A stretch of 64,000 bases of DNA, from NCBI RefSeq assembly GCF_014489615.1, contig NZ_CP060825.1:744001-808000 (forward strand), written 5' to 3'. Source of the stretch: Streptomyces genisteinicus (GTDB lineage Bacteria; Actinomycetota; Actinomycetes; Streptomycetales; Streptomycetaceae). A program made the translations under genes and the position numbers. Positions 61,704 to 64,000 of the stretch are shown here, piece by piece. Within the stretch, counting starts at the first letter, position 1; the number at the start of each line of letters is the position of its first letter. The notes beneath the pieces are model-generated. The model was not told the DNA's origin. It saw only the letters and a program-made list of their open reading frames with translations, and searched no databases.

Positions 61704-62101
61704 ACATGCTCGACGGCACCGTAACCCCCCACCGCCCCGGATGTCACTGGGTGAACGGGAGGCAGCTTCCGACGCGTTGCACCGATTCCGCCGAGCGGGG
61801 CGCCGCCAAGCCGCCTGCCTGCCCTGGTGCGCTGCCTGCGGGCGGGCGGGCGCCACCACCCCGTGAACCCACAGAGACCCCCGACGTCCGGGCCGTCCCG
61901 CCGACGGCGGCAACCCCTGCCCGGGCTACCCCAAGAAGCTCAGCCGCGCCGTCCGCCGGGGGTTGTCCTCTCGGCGTCCGCCAGACTCCATCGAGCCAAC
62001 CATGACCCTGCCCGCCACAACACATGTGCACCACTCCGGACTTCGCCTGGAGCAGGACGAGCGTCCGCAGGCCGGGCCGGCACGGACAGGCTCCGGATCC
62101 C
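61704..62101. other. Gap upstream of the small membrane protein gene
   Basis: About 400 bp between the GH92 promoter and the small membrane protein gene. No frame looks coding and no strong hairpin or repeat was found. It probably holds the promoter of the downstream gene. Confidence 0.5.
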
Positions 62102-62419
62102 ATGAGTGCGCTACGACCCCGGGTCCCGGCCAAGCTCGCGGGCGGGCCGGGGGCTGCGATCGTCGTTCTCGGTGACCTGCTCGTGTGTGCCGTGCTGCTC
62201 CTGGTGTCCATAGGAGCCATCGGTACGGAGCCGGCCACCCGGGCGGAGGAGACCGCTGCCTGGCAGTCCGCCGGGAAGCTGTACCTCGGCTGGCTTGCGA
62301 CAGGTGCGGCAGCCTTCGCCGTGCTGCGCTCACCGAAGGCCCTGCTCGCTCACGTGTCCACGATGCTGCTCTCACCCGTCGCCCTGTTCGCACTGCTGGT
62401 CGCGTCCACTCTCGCCTGA
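62102..62419 (+). CDS. Small integral membrane protein (105 aa)
   Basis: Three hydrophobic segments: AAIVVLGDLLVCAVLLLVSI, LYLGWLATGAAAFAVL and LLSPVALFALLVASTLA, with a short basic N-terminus (MSALRPRVPAKLAGG). No recognised domain. ATG at 62102, moderate RBS. The following ORF is a gene remnant, so it may be the last intact gene before a rearranged stretch. Confidence 0.6.
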   Translation: MSALRPRVPAKLAGGPGAAIVVLGDLLVCAVLLLVSIGAIGTEPATRAEETAAWQSAGKLYLGWLATGAAAFAVLRSPKALLAHVSTMLLSPVALFALLVASTLA

Positions 62420-62428
62420 TCCCAAGCG

Positions 62429-62563
62429 TTCGAGGACAGCGACCCGGGGGTGGCCTGCCACCAGTCGAAGCTCGCGGGCGTGGAGCTCTACCGCAACCAC
62501 CTGGTGGACGGCCCCGGGGAGCACGTAGTCGTCGACATGACGGCGGGCGCGGACGCCTTCGCG
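62429..62563 (+). pseudogene. Remnant of a P-loop ATPase (CooC/ArsA-like) gene
   Basis: 45 codons in one frame read FEDSDPGVACHQSK, then GVELYRNHLVDGPGEHVVVD and MTAGADAFA. This closely follows the mid-region of a Streptomyces ATP/GTP-binding protein as I recall it (GVACYHSK ... VELYLNHLVDGPDEYVVVDM ... TAGSDSFASG). The Walker A half upstream and everything after ADAFA are missing and the frame soon ends, so this is a decayed fragment, not a gene. Confidence 0.65.
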
Positions 62564-62651
62564 CCGGCGAGCACGCCACCGACCCTCGGCACGCCTTGCC
62601 GGTTCAGCAAATCTCCTTGCTTATTCAGCCGGGAGCTATAGCGTCGAATCC

Positions 62652-64000
62652 ATGAGCGAGCACTCCACACACACCCGGCACACGGCCCGTTCCGAGCCGG
62701 CGGAACAGTCCACGAGCGCGTCGCACGCGCTGATGGAGCGGCACTGCGACGTCGCCGTGATCGGCGGCTCGGGCGCCGGCCTCGCCGCCGCCCTCCAGCT
62801 CTCGCGCCAGCGGCGCGGCGTCGTGGTGGTCGACGACGGGACTCCGCGCAACGCGCCGGCCGCGCACATGCACGGCTACCTCGGGCATGAGGGAGCCGCG
62901 CCCGGCGAGTTGACGGCGATCGGGCGCGCGGAGGTGCGCGCCTACGGCGGAGAGGTGCTTCCCGGCCGGGTCCTGGGTGTGCACCGCCGCGACGACGGCC
63001 GGTTCCGGCTCGACCTGACCGGCGGTCACACCCTGGTGGCCCGACGCGTCCTCGCCGCGACCGGCCTGACCGACGAACTCCCCGCGATCGAGGGCCTCGC
63101 CGAGCAGTGGGGGCGAGGCGTGGTCCACTGTCCTTTCTGCCACGGCTTCGAGGTACGCGACAAGCGCCTGGTGCAGATCGTCACGCACCCGCTGGGACTC
63201 CACCCGACCCCGCTGTTGCGGCATTTGAGCGACCGGCTGACCGTCGTGCTCCATGACCCGTCCGGGGTCGACGGCGGCACCGTCGAAGCCCTCGCCGCCT
63301 CCGGTGTCACCATTGAGCGCGGCGAGGCCGGCCGGATCCTCACCGGACCGGGCGGGGAGGTGTCCGGGGTCGAACTCGCCGACGGGCGGGTGCTCGAGGC
63401 CGACGCCGTCGTGGTCGGCGCGCGCTTCCGGGCACGTGCCGGCGTGCTGGCCGGCGTCGGTGTCACCACCACCGCGCACCCGAGCGGTGCCGGGGACGTC
63501 GTCACGGTCGACGCGCGCGGTGAGACCGGCGTACCCGGGATCTACGCGGCCGGCAACATCACCGACCCGAGCCTTCAGGTGCTGCCGGCGGCCGCCCAGG
63601 GCAGCCAGGTCGGCGCCATGATCGCCTTCAGCCTCGCCGAGGAGGATCTGCGCGCCTCTGTCCGGCACTCGGGCGAGGAGGCCGACTGGGACCACCGCTA
63701 CGGGGGCCCCGACCGGGCATGGAGCGGCAACCCCAACGGCACGCTCGTCCACGAGGCCACCGCCCTGGCACCGGGCCGGGCGCTCGACGTCGGCACCGGC
63801 GAGGGCGCCGACGCCCTCTGGCTGGCCGAGCACGGCTGGAAGGTGACCGCCACCGACATCTCGGGCAACGCGCTGGCCCGGGTGCGCGCCGAGGCCGAAC
63901 TCCGCGGCCTCGCCGTGGACCTCGTACGCCACGACGCGGGCGGTCGGGAGCCCTTCGGCACCGAGGCGTTCGACCTGGTGTCCCTCCAGTACGGCTCGTT
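62652..64000 (+). CDS. Thioredoxin reductase-like FAD enzyme fused to a methyltransferase domain, 3'-truncated by the window
   Basis: 450 codons visible, open at the right edge. Residues ~30-340: FAD/NAD(P)-binding reductase with VAVIGGSGAGLAAALQLSRQ, the redox-type CPFC motif in VVHCPFCHGFEVRD and the FAD-binding GIYAAGNITDPSLQVLPAAA. From ~370 a class I methyltransferase begins (DWDHRYGGPDRAWSGNPNGT; SAM motif ALDVGTGEGADALWLAE; VTATDISGNALARVRAEAEL). Such bifunctional proteins exist in Streptomyces. The role is unknown, possibly detoxification or thiol methylation. ATG at 62652 after CCGGGAG; the upstream patch is unusually AT-rich. Confidence 0.85.
   Translation, partial: MSEHSTHTRHTARSEPAEQSTSASHALMERHCDVAVIGGSGAGLAAALQLSRQRRGVVVVDDGTPRNAPAAHMHGYLGHEGAAPGELTAIGRAEVRAYGGEVLPGRVLGVHRRDDGRFRLDLTGGHTLVARRVLAATGLTDELPAIEGLAEQWGRGVVHCPFCHGFEVRDKRLVQIVTHPLGLHPTPLLRHLSDRLTVVLHDPSGVDGGTVEALAASGVTIERGEAGRILTGPGGEVSGVELADGRVLEADAVVVGARFRARAGVLAGVGVTTTAHPSGAGDVVTVDARGETGVPGIYAAGNITDPSLQVLPAAAQGSQVGAMIAFSLAEEDLRASVRHSGEEADWDHRYGGPDRAWSGNPNGTLVHEATALAPGRALDVGTGEGADALWLAEHGWKVTATDISGNALARVRAEAELRGLAVDLVRHDAGGREPFGTEAFDLVSLQYGS

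Noticed and set aside
62450..62641. Short ORF that could be read as an independent 63-residue gene
   Set aside because: Its only recognisable part is the middle of a P-loop ATPase family; homology starts upstream of the apparent start codon and stops abruptly, so it was called a gene remnant.
1..64000. tRNA or rRNA genes, CRISPR arrays, prophage or integrase genes, attachment sites
   Set aside because: None found: no cloverleaf-like conserved sequence, no spaced direct repeats of CRISPR type, and no phage structural, integrase or transposase proteins among the coding frames.

Overview
The window is a stretch of linear-chromosome-type actinobacterial DNA, almost certainly Streptomyces. The base composition is very GC-rich. 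Third codon positions are almost all G or C, and this produces long antisense shadow ORFs. GTG and TTG starts are common. Gene families such as DUF6421, DUF6986, DUF2617/DUF4247/DUF350, a DUF305 lipoprotein, a 'plasmid stabilization' small basic protein and EACC1 are typical of the genus. I found no tRNA, rRNA, IS element, prophage or CRISPR array. Most genes look like chromosomal core or arm genes, with a more accessory region at about 40.9-63 kb.

Left part (1-22 kb): 3' end of an M20 dipeptidase; P-loop/NUDIX fusion; ROK sugar kinase divergent from a LacI regulator with a GACAACGTTGTC operator between them; DUF6986 aldolase-like enzyme; etfB-etfA; flavin reductase preceded by a cysteine-type leader peptide; thioredoxin-like protein; lysophospholipid acyltransferase; transglutaminase-like protein; a DUF6421 -> SDR -> threonine aldolase operon; glycerophosphodiesterase; GNAT; DUF5134 and M56 membrane peptidase; PAP2 phosphatase; TetR; secreted LVIVD propeller divergent from a DUF305 lipoprotein.

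Middle part (22-40.7 kb): ArsR regulator divergent from an Old Yellow Enzyme with two identical-arm operators between them; a non-coding palindromic island; BNR propeller; uracil-DNA glycosylase; BadF-type (GlcNAc) kinase; CbiX-like protein lacking the catalytic His; lactonase-type propeller with a DasR-like site; FUSC exporter; Lrp/AsnC; HAD phosphatase; the DUF2617-DUF4247-DUF350-membrane aminopropyltransferase cluster; siderophore-interacting protein under an iron box; acyl-CoA oxidase-like enzyme; EF-hand protein.

Right part (40.9-64 kb): a tightly overlapping operon of an MfnB-type furan synthase, aldehyde dehydrogenase, aryl-alcohol-type dehydrogenase and a TIGR00027 carboxyl-methyltransferase-like enzyme. 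This is a candidate undescribed furan pathway. It is followed by a metallophosphoesterase, STAS protein, phosphoketolase, Dps, a small basic protein, an antiporter, a DUF1963-like protein and an ALF-repeat secreted protein. Next comes a two-gene conflict-type module of EACC1 plus a 949-residue caspase-like protein ending in LysM and peptidoglycan-binding modules. A secreted GH92 alpha-mannosidase follows, whose promoter carries the same operator as the ROK/LacI pair 58 kb away. A remnant of a P-loop ATPase lies near the right edge, and the window ends inside a thioredoxin-reductase/methyltransferase fusion.

The two best candidates for something new are the furan operon (40.9-45.1 kb) and the EACC1-caspase-LysM module (54.9-58.1 kb).
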